A stretch of 64,000 bases of DNA from JAXGQD01 sp040766665 (GTDB lineage: Bacteria > Bacillota > Clostridia > Saccharofermentanales > Fastidiosipilaceae), in the NCBI GenBank assembly GCA_040766665.1, contig JAXGQD010000001.1:62001-126000 (forward strand). The letters run 5' to 3'. Position 1 is the first letter of the stretch. The number at the start of each line of letters is the position of its first letter. Made by a program: the position numbers and the translations under genes. This document shows, in pieces, positions 18,477 to 27,395 of this stretch. The notes below the pieces were generated by a model. It saw only the letters and a list, made by a program, of their open reading frames with translations. It had not been told where the DNA came from and made no database searches.

Positions 18477-20171
18477 ATGAAAAAAATGAAGGTCAAGAAA
18501 ACATTCTCACGCGGCCTCGCCTTGGGTCCCGCCTTTGTGGTGGGGACCGAAAAAGTAGTCGTAGCAGACTATTTAGTGGCAGACGCCGCCGGCGTTGAAG
18601 CAGAGCAGGCACGTTTTGATAAGGCAGTCGAGGCTGTTTCTGCCGAATTGGCTGAGTTGGCTGCCAGTAATGCGATTTTCGAGGGGCATTTTGCCCTTGC
18701 TAATGACTTCATGCTGAAAGATGGGGTCTACGGACGCATCACCGATGCCAAACAAAATGCGGAATCGGCTTTGCATGAGACAGTCATTGAGATTCGCAGC
18801 ATTTTTGATTCGATGGATGATGAATATATGCGTGAGCGCGCAGCGGATATCGTTGATGTAGGCAACCGCATTCAGGCCGCTTTGCAAGGCCGATCAACCA
18901 ATCGTTTTAGCAATATGACCGAACCCTCGGTCATTATCGCCGAAGACTTGGCACCTTCCGATACAGCCAACTTGAACCTGGAATTGGTCAGGGGCTTTAT
19001 CACGGAAAAGGGCGGCACGACCTCGCATGTCAGCATCATGGCCAGAAGCTTGGGTATTCCTGCGCTGGTCGGTGCAAGCGGCATTATGGCCGAAGTGACA
19101 CCGGGCATGTTGATTGCTTTTGATGCAGCTAGCGGCGACATCACTTTAGAACCGGATGAAGCCTTTTTACAAAAGTTCGAAGAAGAGCAGGCGCAGTTTG
19201 CCGCCCGAGCCAAACAGTTAGAAGAACAATCCAAGTTGCCGCCGGTGACCTTGGACGGACATAAAATTAAAGCCTATGCCAATGTCGGCAACGTGCAGGA
19301 TATTCGCAACGCTTTAAGCTTCAATGTCGATGGCGTGGGTCTTTTCCGCAGTGAGTTCCTCTTTATGGAAAACGACCACTTCCCGACCGAAGAAGAACAG
19401 TTTAACGTTTATAAAGAGGCCATTACCACACTGAATAATGAGCTGATTATTCGCACACTCGACATAGGTGGTGACAAAGGCTTAAGCTATTTTGAATTCC
19501 CGGTAGAGGAGAACCCTTTCTTGGGATACAGAGCGATTCGACTTTGCTTGGATCGTATCGATGTCTTTAAAACCCAGATTCGTGCTCTGCTGCGTGCTTC
19601 GGCTTTCGGACCGATTCGCATCATGCTGCCGATGATTATTTCTGTGGACGAACTGAAAACGTCCAATCAGATTATCGATCAGTGTAAAGCGGAACTGACG
19701 ACTGAAGGTATTGAATTTAACAAGGATGTACCGGTCGGCGTAATGATCGAGACGCCTGCAGCTGTTTTTGTCGCCAGAGATCTGGCTAAGTACGCGGCCT
19801 TCTTCAGCATCGGCACCAACGATTTAACGCAGTATGTCCTGGCGGTTGACCGTGGCAATGAGCGTATCGCGCATCTCTACGACACTTACAATCCCGCGGT
19901 ATTGCGTGCCATATATGAAATTATTCAAGCCGGACATGCAGGCGGGATAGAAGTGGGGATGTGCGGTGAGTTTGCCAGCGATCTTTTTGCCACTGAAATG
20001 CTCCTTGGCTTTGGTCTGGATGAATTCTCGATGGCTGCCGGTGAAACACCTTTGGTCAAAGAAAAAGTGCGCAGTCTGAACTACGAGCAAGCGGTGATTA
20101 ACGCCAAAGCCGTGCTCAACTGTGAGACGACCGAAGAGGTGAAAGAATTGCTGAGCCAGCAACAAGCCTAA
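18477..20171 (+). CDS. ptsI: PTS Enzyme I (phosphoenolpyruvate-protein phosphotransferase)
   Basis: First phosphocarrier of the PTS; moves phosphate from PEP to HPr. The 564 residues have the usual domain order: HPr-binding N-terminal domain, phospho-His domain with KGGTTSHVSIMARSLGIPAL (His184), and the PEP-binding barrel with NVDGVGLFRSEFLFM, IRTLDIGGDKGLSYF, FFSIGTNDLTQYVLAVDRGNE and VGMCGEFASD. The catalytic Cys of the barrel is in GMCGE. A full Enzyme I inside a sugar-specific operon is unusual, and with the HPr gene at 23066 it makes the operon self-sufficient. Confidence 0.95.
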   Translation: MKKMKVKKTFSRGLALGPAFVVGTEKVVVADYLVADAAGVEAEQARFDKAVEAVSAELAELAASNAIFEGHFALANDFMLKDGVYGRITDAKQNAESALHETVIEIRSIFDSMDDEYMRERAADIVDVGNRIQAALQGRSTNRFSNMTEPSVIIAEDLAPSDTANLNLELVRGFITEKGGTTSHVSIMARSLGIPALVGASGIMAEVTPGMLIAFDAASGDITLEPDEAFLQKFEEEQAQFAARAKQLEEQSKLPPVTLDGHKIKAYANVGNVQDIRNALSFNVDGVGLFRSEFLFMENDHFPTEEEQFNVYKEAITTLNNELIIRTLDIGGDKGLSYFEFPVEENPFLGYRAIRLCLDRIDVFKTQIRALLRASAFGPIRIMLPMIISVDELKTSNQIIDQCKAELTTEGIEFNKDVPVGVMIETPAAVFVARDLAKYAAFFSIGTNDLTQYVLAVDRGNERIAHLYDTYNPAVLRAIYEIIQAGHAGGIEVGMCGEFASDLFATEMLLGFGLDEFSMAAGETPLVKEKVRSLNYEQAVINAKAVLNCETTEEVKELLSQQQA

Positions 20172-20235
20172 GGGGTTTCCCTGACTCCGCAGCTTACGTT
20201 GACGCAGCCCCCTGTATCTTGAGAGGTGATGAGCA

Positions 20236-21078
20236 ATGAAAGCATATCAATTAGGACTTTATGAAAAATCCATGCCCGATACGTTGAGCTGGAAAGAAAA
20301 ACTGGATTTGGCAAAGGCCTCCGGGTTTGACCATATGGAAATCAGCATCGATGAGAAAGATGCGAAATTAGCGCGACTGGATTGGAGCGTAGAAGAGAAG
20401 CGTGAACTTTACGATGCGATCTTCGCCAGTGGTGTTCCGGTCAGCTCGATGTGTCTTTCAGGACATCGGCGTTTTCCTCTTGGCAGTCATGATCCGGCAG
20501 TGAGAGAACGCAGCCTTGAGATTATGCAAAAGGCCATCGACTTTGCAGTTTGCTTTGGCATTCGCATCATTCAGCTGGCGGGCTACGATGTCTACTATGA
20601 AGAAGGGGATGCTGGAACGGAGCAGGCTTTTGCCGAGAACCTGCAAAAGGCTGTGGACATGGCCGCGAAGAAGTCGGTGATGCTTGGTTTCGAGACGATG
20701 GAGACGCCCTTTATGGATACTGTGGGCAAAGCCATGAACTATGTCAATAAAATCGGCAGTCCCTATCTCGGTGTCTATCCGGATATCGGTAATCTGAAGA
20801 ATGCATCGCTGGTCCACGGTCACGATTTGATAGAGGATATCAAAACAGGTAGAGGCAGTATCTTTGGGACGCACCTCAAGGAGACCATTCCCGGCCATTA
20901 TCGTGAGATTCCATTCGGTACCGGCCACACAGAATACCTGCCCTGCCTGCAGGAATTGAAGGCTCAAGGTGTGCGCTATTTTACCGGTGAATTTTGGTAT
21001 ATCGGAGCCGAAGATTGGCAGGGTGACTTGGCTTTTGCCGCGAAATATCTGCGTGAGAAACTGGACGAAGTGTTCTGA
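20236..21078 (+). CDS. ulaE: L-ribulose-5-phosphate (L-xylulose-5-phosphate) 3-epimerase UlaE
   Basis: Converts L-xylulose 5-phosphate to L-ribulose 5-phosphate in ascorbate breakdown. At 280 residues with an AP-endonuclease-type TIM barrel it matches UlaE/SgbU length and segments: LGLYEKSMP at the start, FDHMEISIDEKDAKLARLDW, IIQLAGYDVYYE, LGFETMETPFMDTVGKAM, YLGVYPDIGNL and FGTHLKETIPGHYREIPFG. The metal-binding Glu/Asp/His/Glu set lies in these segments. GAGAGGTGATGAGC precedes the ATG. Confidence 0.93.
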   Translation: MKAYQLGLYEKSMPDTLSWKEKLDLAKASGFDHMEISIDEKDAKLARLDWSVEEKRELYDAIFASGVPVSSMCLSGHRRFPLGSHDPAVRERSLEIMQKAIDFAVCFGIRIIQLAGYDVYYEEGDAGTEQAFAENLQKAVDMAAKKSVMLGFETMETPFMDTVGKAMNYVNKIGSPYLGVYPDIGNLKNASLVHGHDLIEDIKTGRGSIFGTHLKETIPGHYREIPFGTGHTEYLPCLQELKAQGVRYFTGEFWYIGAEDWQGDLAFAAKYLREKLDEVF

Positions 21079-21159
21079 TTTTTAAGACCGGACGCTTGTA
21101 CCGACGCCTGAATGATTAACAAACAGAGACTGACGAAAGTGAAACAGAAGGAGACAGAT

Positions 21160-21848
21160 ATGTTAGAAGCATTGAAAAAAGAAGTCGTCGCCGCCAACCT
21201 TGAGTTGGTGAAATACAATTTGGTGACTTTCACTTGGGGCAACGTAAGCGGCATCGATCGCGAGACCGGCCTGGTGGTGATTAAACCCAGCGGCGTTTCC
21301 TATGACGGCATGACTGCCGAAGATATGGTCGTCGTGGATCTGGACGGTAATGTGGTGGAAGGAAAATATAAACCCTCCTCCGATACGCCTACACATGTCG
21401 CACTCTATCGCGCCTTTCCGAAAATGGGCGGCATCGTGCACACGCATTCCCTTGGGCGACGTCTTGGGCACAGGCCGGCAGAAGTATTCCTCTTTATGGT
21501 ACGACTCAGGCAGATTACTTTTATGGCAGCGTACCCTGTGCACGTAGTTTGACTCAAGCGGAGATTGATGAAGCCTACGAGGCGAATACGGGCAAGGTGA
21601 TCATCGAGACTTTTGCCGAGATGGATCCGATGCATGTGCCCTCTGTGCTCTGCGTGAATCACGCACCATTTTCTTGGGGTAAGGATGCAGAAGAAGCCGT
21701 GCATAATGCGGTGGTTCTGGAAGAAATCGCCAAGATGGCGGCTTGGACAGAACAGATCAATCCGCAGGTAAAGCCGGCTCCCGATATGATTAAAGATAAA
21801 CATTTTTTACGCAAACACGGTCCCAATGCCTATTACGGGCAAAACTAA
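21160..21848 (+). pseudogene. ulaF: L-ribulose-5-phosphate 4-epimerase (UlaF/AraD), one-base frameshift
   Basis: Would convert L-ribulose 5-phosphate to D-xylulose 5-phosphate, the last step before the pentose phosphate pathway. The first part (MLEALKKEVVAANLELVKYN to GGIVHTHS) and the second (SLTQAEIDEAYEANTGKVII to the end) are both clear family sequence but lie in different frames. Restoring one base between TCC and CTTGGG near 21450 gives an unbroken protein reading HTHSTWATSWAQAGRSIPLYG, containing the metal-binding HTH and matching the family. The metal ligand GNVSG/SSDTPTH segments are intact. This is either a recent inactivation or a sequencing error. AAGGAGACAGAT sets the start at 21160. 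Confidence 0.88.
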
Positions 21849-21862
21849 GAAAGGAGTCTGCC

Positions 21863-22948
21863 ATGCAAGTCAAGAAAAAAGTCATCGCCACGATGCCGAA
21901 GTGCTACGCCATCACCATGCTGGAATCCGGAGGTGAGCGCAGTTTCCTCGTAGCCACCGAAAAGGCCGGTGACTGCCAACGCTTCACCCTCGATGGTGAA
22001 TACATCGAAACCCTCTGGTCTGAACCCGGCGGTATCATGACCATGAAACAGATCCCGGGCAGTAACGGCAGCTTCTTATCTACGCATAAATTCTTTTCGC
22101 CGAACGACTCAAAGGAGGCCCTGCTGGTCATCGTTGAGCCGCTCAAAGCCGACGGCTCGCCGGTGGCAGGTTTATCGGAAGAGCACAGCTGGAAGGTTCG
22201 CATTCTAACCCCCCTGCCGTTTGTGCATCGTTTTGACATCCTCACGGTCAACGGCAGAAATTATCTGATTGCCTGTTGCCTGAAGTCAGACCATGAATTC
22301 AAAGAGGACTGGAATCATCCAGGACGCATTTATGGCTGTGAATTGCCGGACGACTTAAGTATTTACAACGAAGAAAACCCCCTGCCGCTTGAAGTGATCA
22401 AAGACGGCTTGACCAAGAACCACGGTTACGGCCGCTGTGTCATGCCGGACGGACAGCCGGGCAGCCTGGTTGCAGCCGAGGACGGTATATTCCGCGTGGC
22501 TCCGCCGCGTGAAGCCGGTGGTGCTTGGAGCGTGGAGCAACTCACGACCCAGGCGACAAGTGACTGCACCGAATTGGACTTTGACGGAGATGGGGTCGAC
22601 GAACTTTTGACGCTTTCACCTTTCCACGGCGCGACCTTGCGTATTCTGAAACCGCGCGATGGAAAGTATGAGACGGTATACGAATATCCGGGCGAACTGG
22701 AATTTCTGCATGCCATTTGGAGTGGCGAACTGTTAGGTATACCGACAGCCCTGATCGGCTATCGCAGAGGCGATCGTGACCTACTGGCAATAAGCTATAA
22801 TAAGGATAAAGCAGATTACGAAGTGCAGATTCTGGACCACGATATCGGTCCAACTAACGTTGCTGTCTTTGAGAAGGATGGTACGTCTTATATCATCGGT
22901 GCAAACCGTGAAACAGACGAAGTCGCTTTGTACAAAGTGGTCGAATAG
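21863..22948 (+). CDS. beta-propeller-like protein of the ascorbate operon, function unknown
   Basis: A 361-residue soluble protein without a signal peptide. It carries the Ca2+-binding-loop motif DFDGDGVDELLTLSPF typical of FG-GAP/VCBS repeat propellers, and recurring units such as SLVAAEDGIFRV and SYIIGANRETDEVALY that fit propeller blades. It lies 14 bases after ulaF and before HPr, so it is part of the ula operon. It has no resemblance to UlaD, the one pathway enzyme not found. An enzyme or sensor role in ascorbate use is possible but unproven. Confidence 0.75.
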   Translation: MQVKKKVIATMPKCYAITMLESGGERSFLVATEKAGDCQRFTLDGEYIETLWSEPGGIMTMKQIPGSNGSFLSTHKFFSPNDSKEALLVIVEPLKADGSPVAGLSEEHSWKVRILTPLPFVHRFDILTVNGRNYLIACCLKSDHEFKEDWNHPGRIYGCELPDDLSIYNEENPLPLEVIKDGLTKNHGYGRCVMPDGQPGSLVAAEDGIFRVAPPREAGGAWSVEQLTTQATSDCTELDFDGDGVDELLTLSPFHGATLRILKPRDGKYETVYEYPGELEFLHAIWSGELLGIPTALIGYRRGDRDLLAISYNKDKADYEVQILDHDIGPTNVAVFEKDGTSYIIGANRETDEVALYKVVE

Positions 22949-23065
22949 ATTCAGAATCCTTGCATCTTCTATAAGTCGTTTCGCGGCAAAAGTCGCTGAA
23001 ATAGAAACCGGCAACTACGGCCAAATATTCATCAGGTCGTCGTTATATGAACAGGAGGACACATT

Positions 23066-23341
23066 ATGGTAAGTGAAGTCATTAAAGTGAGAAACAAAAC
23101 AGGCCTGCATCTGCGGCCTGCGACGGAATTGGTGAAAATTTGCGAACCGATGAAGTCAAAAGTCACTTTGATCAAAGGCGCCAAACGCATCAATCCTAAG
23201 AGCGTCATTATGCTCATGGGCGGCGGCATCAAATGCGGCGACGAGATCACGGTTGAAGTCGACGGCGAGAACGAAGCAGAAGATTTACAGAAAATCCTCG
23301 ACGCCATTAACGGTGGTTTCGGCGAAGAAATGATCGACTGA
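23066..23341 (+). CDS. ptsH: phosphocarrier protein HPr
   Basis: Carries phosphate from Enzyme I to the IIA proteins. The 91 residues contain the active-site segment NKTGLHLRPATELV with His15, and Ser46 in INPKSVIMLMGGG, the site used by HPr kinase in Gram-positive bacteria for catabolite repression. Both are at the standard positions. AACAGGAGGACACATT gives a strong ribosome site. It sits in the ula operon rather than in a ptsHI pair; its Enzyme I partner is four genes upstream. Confidence 0.95.
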   Translation: MVSEVIKVRNKTGLHLRPATELVKICEPMKSKVTLIKGAKRINPKSVIMLMGGGIKCGDEITVEVDGENEAEDLQKILDAINGGFGEEMID

Positions 23342-23355
23342 TTTTCCCGGCCTCA

Positions 23356-23375
23356 GCAGTCTGTGCACAGACTGC
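23356..23375. other. perfect 20-bp palindrome after ptsH
   Basis: GCAGTCTGTG at 23356-23365 is followed directly by its exact reverse complement CACAGACTGC. It lies 15 bases after the ptsH stop and upstream of ulaG. With no loop it is more likely a protein-binding site or a cruciform-type element than a terminator; no T-run follows. Confidence 0.5.
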
Positions 23376-23474
23376 AGGGACCTAGCTGATAAACGGCCCG
23401 GTTCGAGGCTTTTGCCACAGCTTGTCTTAGCAAGAGGTGGTGGAGTAACGAACCATTCAGAGAAGGAGTAGCAT

Positions 23475-24533
23475 ATGCCCAAAATTGAAGACATAACTCG
23501 TGAGAACTGGATACTCGGCGCGTTTCCCGAATGGGGAACTTGGCTGAACGAAGAAATTGACGCTGAAGTGGTCGCCCCCGGCACCTTCGCGATGTGGTGG
23601 CTAGGTTGTACGGCTCTCTGGATCAAAACAGAGAACAACACCAATATCGCCATCGACCTTTGGTTTGGTAACGGCAAACGTTCCCAGAAGACGAAAAACA
23701 TGGGTGAATTCCACCAGATGAGAAACATGACGGGTGGCCGTCTGACCCAACCCAATCTGCGTGCAGCGCCGATTGTTTACGATCCCTTTGGCGTAACTAC
23801 TGTTGACGCCGTCCTTTCGACTCACTATCACAACGACCACATCGATCCTTTCTTTGCCGCTGCAGTTATGCAAAACTGTGCTGACGATGTCCCCTTTATC
23901 GGACCACAAGAAAGCGCCAACAAATGGATCAGCTACGGTGTACCTGAAGATCGCATCAAAATTGTGCGCCCCGGTGATACCGTGAAAATCAAAGACGTGG
24001 AAATCGTTGTTGTTGATTCCTTCGACCGTACCTGTCTGGTGACGGCGGATGAAGACATCCGTGGTGTTTTACCCGATGATATGGACGACAAAGCGGTCAA
24101 CTACATCATCAAGACCCCGGGTGGCAACATTTACCACTCCGGTGATTCCCACTATTCCGTATACTACAAAAAACACGGCAACGATCATGAGATCGACGTG
24201 GCTCTGGGCTCCTACGGTGAGAACCCGGCCGGTAACCAGGACAAGATGACCTCCATCGACATCCTGCGCATGGCTGAAGCTTTGAACACCAAAGTCGTCA
24301 TTCCTTTCCACTATGACGTATGGACTAACTTCAAAGCGGACCCGCTGGAAATCCTGATGCTCTACGACTACAAGAAATATGTCTTGCAGTACAAGTTCAA
24401 ACCCTTCATTTGGGACGTTGGCGGCAAGTTCGTTTATCCCAATGACCAGGATCTGCGTCAGTATCACTATCGTCGTGGCTTCGAAGATGCCTTCACCGAC
24501 GAGCCAAACGTGCCTTTCAGATCCATCCTGTAA
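23475..24533 (+). CDS. ulaG: L-ascorbate-6-phosphate lactonase UlaG
   Basis: Opens the lactone ring of L-ascorbate 6-phosphate to 3-keto-L-gulonate 6-phosphate. It is a metallo-beta-lactamase-fold protein of 352 residues, close to the usual UlaG length, with the metal-binding motif STHYHNDHIDPF (His117, His119, Asp121, His122), and later GNIYHSGDSHYS and VVIPFHYDVWTNF. It is the best single marker that this locus is for ascorbate. GAGAAGGAGTAGCAT precedes the ATG and a terminator follows. Confidence 0.95.
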   Translation: MPKIEDITRENWILGAFPEWGTWLNEEIDAEVVAPGTFAMWWLGCTALWIKTENNTNIAIDLWFGNGKRSQKTKNMGEFHQMRNMTGGRLTQPNLRAAPIVYDPFGVTTVDAVLSTHYHNDHIDPFFAAAVMQNCADDVPFIGPQESANKWISYGVPEDRIKIVRPGDTVKIKDVEIVVVDSFDRTCLVTADEDIRGVLPDDMDDKAVNYIIKTPGGNIYHSGDSHYSVYYKKHGNDHEIDVALGSYGENPAGNQDKMTSIDILRMAEALNTKVVIPFHYDVWTNFKADPLEILMLYDYKKYVLQYKFKPFIWDVGGKFVYPNDQDLRQYHYRRGFEDAFTDEPNVPFRSIL

Positions 24534-24554
24534 TTTTAGATTTCGGATGATAGT

Positions 24555-24585
24555 AGCCTCCCTGCAGAAATGTGGGGAGGCTTTC
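24555..24585 (+). terminator. terminator of the ula operon
   Basis: Stem AGCCTCCC (24555-24562) with GGGAGGCT, then TTTCT. The loop and stem (CCTCCCTGCAG...GGGGAGG) are nearly the same as those of the terminator at 33593-33623, which closes the next operon. Confidence 0.8.
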
Positions 24586-24613
24586 TAAAACTGATAAATG
24601 CTGGGGTTTTTTT

Positions 24614-26104
24614 ATGGAAAGTATCATTGTTGTAGACATCGGAACAAGTAGTATTCGCGGGATTTTAATTTCAACAGATGGTGATTTTTTATTTATTTCA
24701 CAAAAAGCTTCTGAGCCAAACTTCATCGACTCGACCAGAGTAGAGCAGCCTGTTGAGAGCTGGCGTGATAACCTTTCGCTTATTTTTGATGACATTTCTA
24801 GCTTTATGCAATCCTCAAATACGGAAGTAATCGTTAAATGTATATCAATTACATCCCAGAGGTCTTCTTTAATAATCTTAGATATAAATAACGACCCGCT
24901 TGGACCGGCTATTATGTGGCAAGACAAGAGAACTATTGATATTATCCGTGACCTTAAAGCGATTGAGCCAAAAGTGTTCCAAAAGACTGGCTCTCCGCTT
25001 AATCCTGTTTATCTCGCGCCTAAAATACTTTGGATACAAAAGAATAATCAAGAAATTACACATAAAGCAAAGACTTATTTATCCATTGCTGACTACGTGG
25101 CATTTTCAATGACTGAAAAATTTCAGACCGATTGGACTTATGCTAGTAGAACATCCCTTATGAACATAAGAGAAAAAAGCTGGGACAAATATTTGCTTAA
25201 TTTGTTTGAAACTAATCTGGATAATTTATGCTCCTTAATAGCACCAGGATCGGTTTTGGGCAGGCTACAGAATGTTGACTTTGTAAAATTTCCGTTCTTC
25301 GGCGTTCCGGTTGTTTCTGCTGGTGGTGACCAACAAAACGCAGCACTAGGTTTAGGTTTAATAGAAGAAGGGGATTGTGAAATTAACCTAGGAACAGGAG
25401 CGTATATATTATCTCTTGCCAATCAACTACCGGATCAATTTAATAAAGATGTGGTTTTTAATAGTTATTGTTTAGCTGACAAGTATGTACTTGAGACAAA
25501 TCTAATTACATGTGGCTCATTGATAGACTGGACAAAACGTGTATTTTTTCCTGAACTAGAAATTGCTGAATTTTATCATCAGTTGGATATTGCTATAACT
25601 GATGAAGCCTCTTCTGTAATTGTTCATCCATATTTTCAAGGAAGGGGCGCTCCAGATTGGAATAGCAATGCAACCGGAAGTATTTTTGGTTTGAATTTAT
25701 CAACAACACGTACCGATATTATTAATGGTATTATCGATGGAATTTGTTTTGAAATAAAATTGCACATAGAGCTTATGGAGAAGTACATTGGAAAAAATGT
25801 TAAAACAATAAAAGTTGCTGGTGGTCTTGGAAAAAATCAAAAAATCATGCAAAAATTAGCAAACATATTACAAAAGGAATTGTTAACGTATTCTAATTCT
25901 GAAGCAACCGCCATCGGTGCATATATTCAAGCAGTTAGGGCTCTTAATGAAAGCAAATCTGTTAAGGCACTTTATGATAGCGTGAGGGCAAAAGATACAA
26001 TAACATGCTTTCAACCAGATCCGAATTTCAGTGATAAGGAAATCGAAATTCAGTATCAATATTTTCAAAATCAATACGAGAAGTTGTATCGTATAAAACT
26101 ATAG
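24614..26104 (+). CDS. FGGY-family carbohydrate kinase
   Basis: ATP-dependent sugar kinase related to xylulokinase, ribulokinase and AI-2 kinase. The start was set at ATG 24614 (MESIIVVDIGTSSIRGILIS), giving 496 residues; the N-terminal DIGTSS loop binds ATP phosphate. Other family segments are AIMWQDKRT, VVSAGGDQQNAALGLG and the C-terminal KVAGGLGKNQKIMQKLANIL with EATAIGAYIQA. The substrate cannot be named. It is the first gene of an AT-rich stretch whose base use differs clearly from the ula genes just before it, and it probably phosphorylates the sugar brought in by the ABC transporter downstream. Confidence 0.9.
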   Translation: MESIIVVDIGTSSIRGILISTDGDFLFISQKASEPNFIDSTRVEQPVESWRDNLSLIFDDISSFMQSSNTEVIVKCISITSQRSSLIILDINNDPLGPAIMWQDKRTIDIIRDLKAIEPKVFQKTGSPLNPVYLAPKILWIQKNNQEITHKAKTYLSIADYVAFSMTEKFQTDWTYASRTSLMNIREKSWDKYLLNLFETNLDNLCSLIAPGSVLGRLQNVDFVKFPFFGVPVVSAGGDQQNAALGLGLIEEGDCEINLGTGAYILSLANQLPDQFNKDVVFNSYCLADKYVLETNLITCGSLIDWTKRVFFPELEIAEFYHQLDIAITDEASSVIVHPYFQGRGAPDWNSNATGSIFGLNLSTTRTDIINGIIDGICFEIKLHIELMEKYIGKNVKTIKVAGGLGKNQKIMQKLANILQKELLTYSNSEATAIGAYIQAVRALNESKSVKALYDSVRAKDTITCFQPDPNFSDKEIEIQYQYFQNQYEKLYRIKL

Positions 26105-26208
26105 CTTTGCAAAGTACAAAGTTTAAAATGTCGATTAACAATTATCAGTAAAGACTTAAAAAGGGTATACTTTAAATTCATATTTTACTATGCTCATCGG
26201 GTGGTTAA

Positions 26209-27021
26209 ATGAAAAACAGCAAGGAAAACATTCTCGCACGGCAAACTAAAATACTTGAATACTTACAAAAGAATAATTTTGCTTCTGTTAAAGAGATATG
26301 TGGTGTTGTTTTAGCATCTCCCGCTACTGTTCGCAGAGATTTAGTTAGTTTAAAGAATAGTGGAGACATTCATCAATATCATGGAGGTGCTGCTCTTAGC
26401 GACCCATCTCAAAAACTACCTGAGTTTGATAGTGAGAGGTATTTATTAACTAATATTGCAGAAAAAGAAGCTATTGCGTACGAGGCTGCTCAGCTGATTG
26501 AGTCAGGCGATACTGTATTTATCAACTCAAGTTCAACTGCTATCAGAGTTATTCCATATATTAAAAATAAGTACGTGACAATTGTTACAAACAACGGAAG
26601 GTGTTTAACCAGTAAAAGAAATCAAGGAACGGATTTGGTATTTATAGGTGGGGAAGTCCCCAGTGTTGGGAATTCAACTTACTCAAAAATGTGTACAACT
26701 GGCGAATTTGCTTTGAATACAATAAAGATGATAACTGCAAACAAGTGCATCCTTGGAGTAAGTGGCATTACTTTCGAACGTGGTTTATCTTCCATGGCGA
26801 TAAACGAGCCAGCAGTTAATCGAGAAATGCTTAAAAACTGTAGTGGAGAAGTTATAGTGGTTGCTGATAATAGAAAAATCGGCATTAATCATAGTTTCAA
26901 CTTTGGAAGGATAGAAAGTGTAAATTATCTCATAACTGACTCAAATGCGAATCGAGAAGAATTAGATAAAATCCTTGCAACTGGATGTGAGGTAATTATT
27001 GCCAAAACCAAAAAAGATTAG
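26209..27021 (+). CDS. DeoR-family transcriptional regulator
   Basis: Repressor of 270 residues with an N-terminal DeoR helix-turn-helix (RQTKILEYLQKNNFASVKEICGVVLASPATVRRDLVSLK) and a sugar-phosphate sensor domain (SGDTVFINSSSTAIRVIPYI, VTIVTNNGRC, VNREMLKNCSGEVIVVADNRKIG). It is distinct from the regulator at 13632. It lies between the FGGY kinase and the ABC transporter on the same strand, so it probably controls that group. The kinase's product is a plausible inducer, by family analogy. Confidence 0.88.
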   Translation: MKNSKENILARQTKILEYLQKNNFASVKEICGVVLASPATVRRDLVSLKNSGDIHQYHGGAALSDPSQKLPEFDSERYLLTNIAEKEAIAYEAAQLIESGDTVFINSSSTAIRVIPYIKNKYVTIVTNNGRCLTSKRNQGTDLVFIGGEVPSVGNSTYSKMCTTGEFALNTIKMITANKCILGVSGITFERGLSSMAINEPAVNREMLKNCSGEVIVVADNRKIGINHSFNFGRIESVNYLITDSNANREELDKILATGCEVIIAKTKKD

Positions 27022-27395
27022 TTAGGATTGAATAGAATAATTTACATCAGAAGCTTGAAAAGCGTTTTTATACTCTCGAATAACGATGGCACGTATTATT
27101 TATACGATTCTACAAATCAAATTAAACGCAAATACTTGTCAATATATGAATCGATATAGTCATGAAAAATCGTTTATATGATTAAATATGTGCAAATGTC
27201 CAGTTAATCCTTTTTTTATTATTAAGAATGTGTATTTACTAAATAGAAAAATAATCTTAGAATTTCAAGTAGTATGGTTCCTATATTATTTAAAGATAAA
27301 GGGGGGATAATAATCACATACAAGTATATACATTTATTTCAGGCAAATAACTAATTAAGATTTTATTTTTTGTAGCATTACAATTGGAGGAGAAA
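27022..27395. promoter_or_regulatory. AT-rich control region before the ABC transporter operon
   Basis: 374 bases without a gene, strongly AT-rich. Presumably holds the promoter and DeoR operator of the transporter operon, but no box could be assigned with confidence. It ends in the ribosome site TTGGAGGAGAAA. Confidence 0.4.

Noticed and set aside
21112..21848. Two separate genes in the UlaF region
   Set aside because: Both halves match consecutive parts of one epimerase, and a single added base joins them.
24614..26104. Naming the FGGY kinase xylB, araB or lsrK
   Set aside because: The general family motifs are present, but nothing seen decides the substrate.
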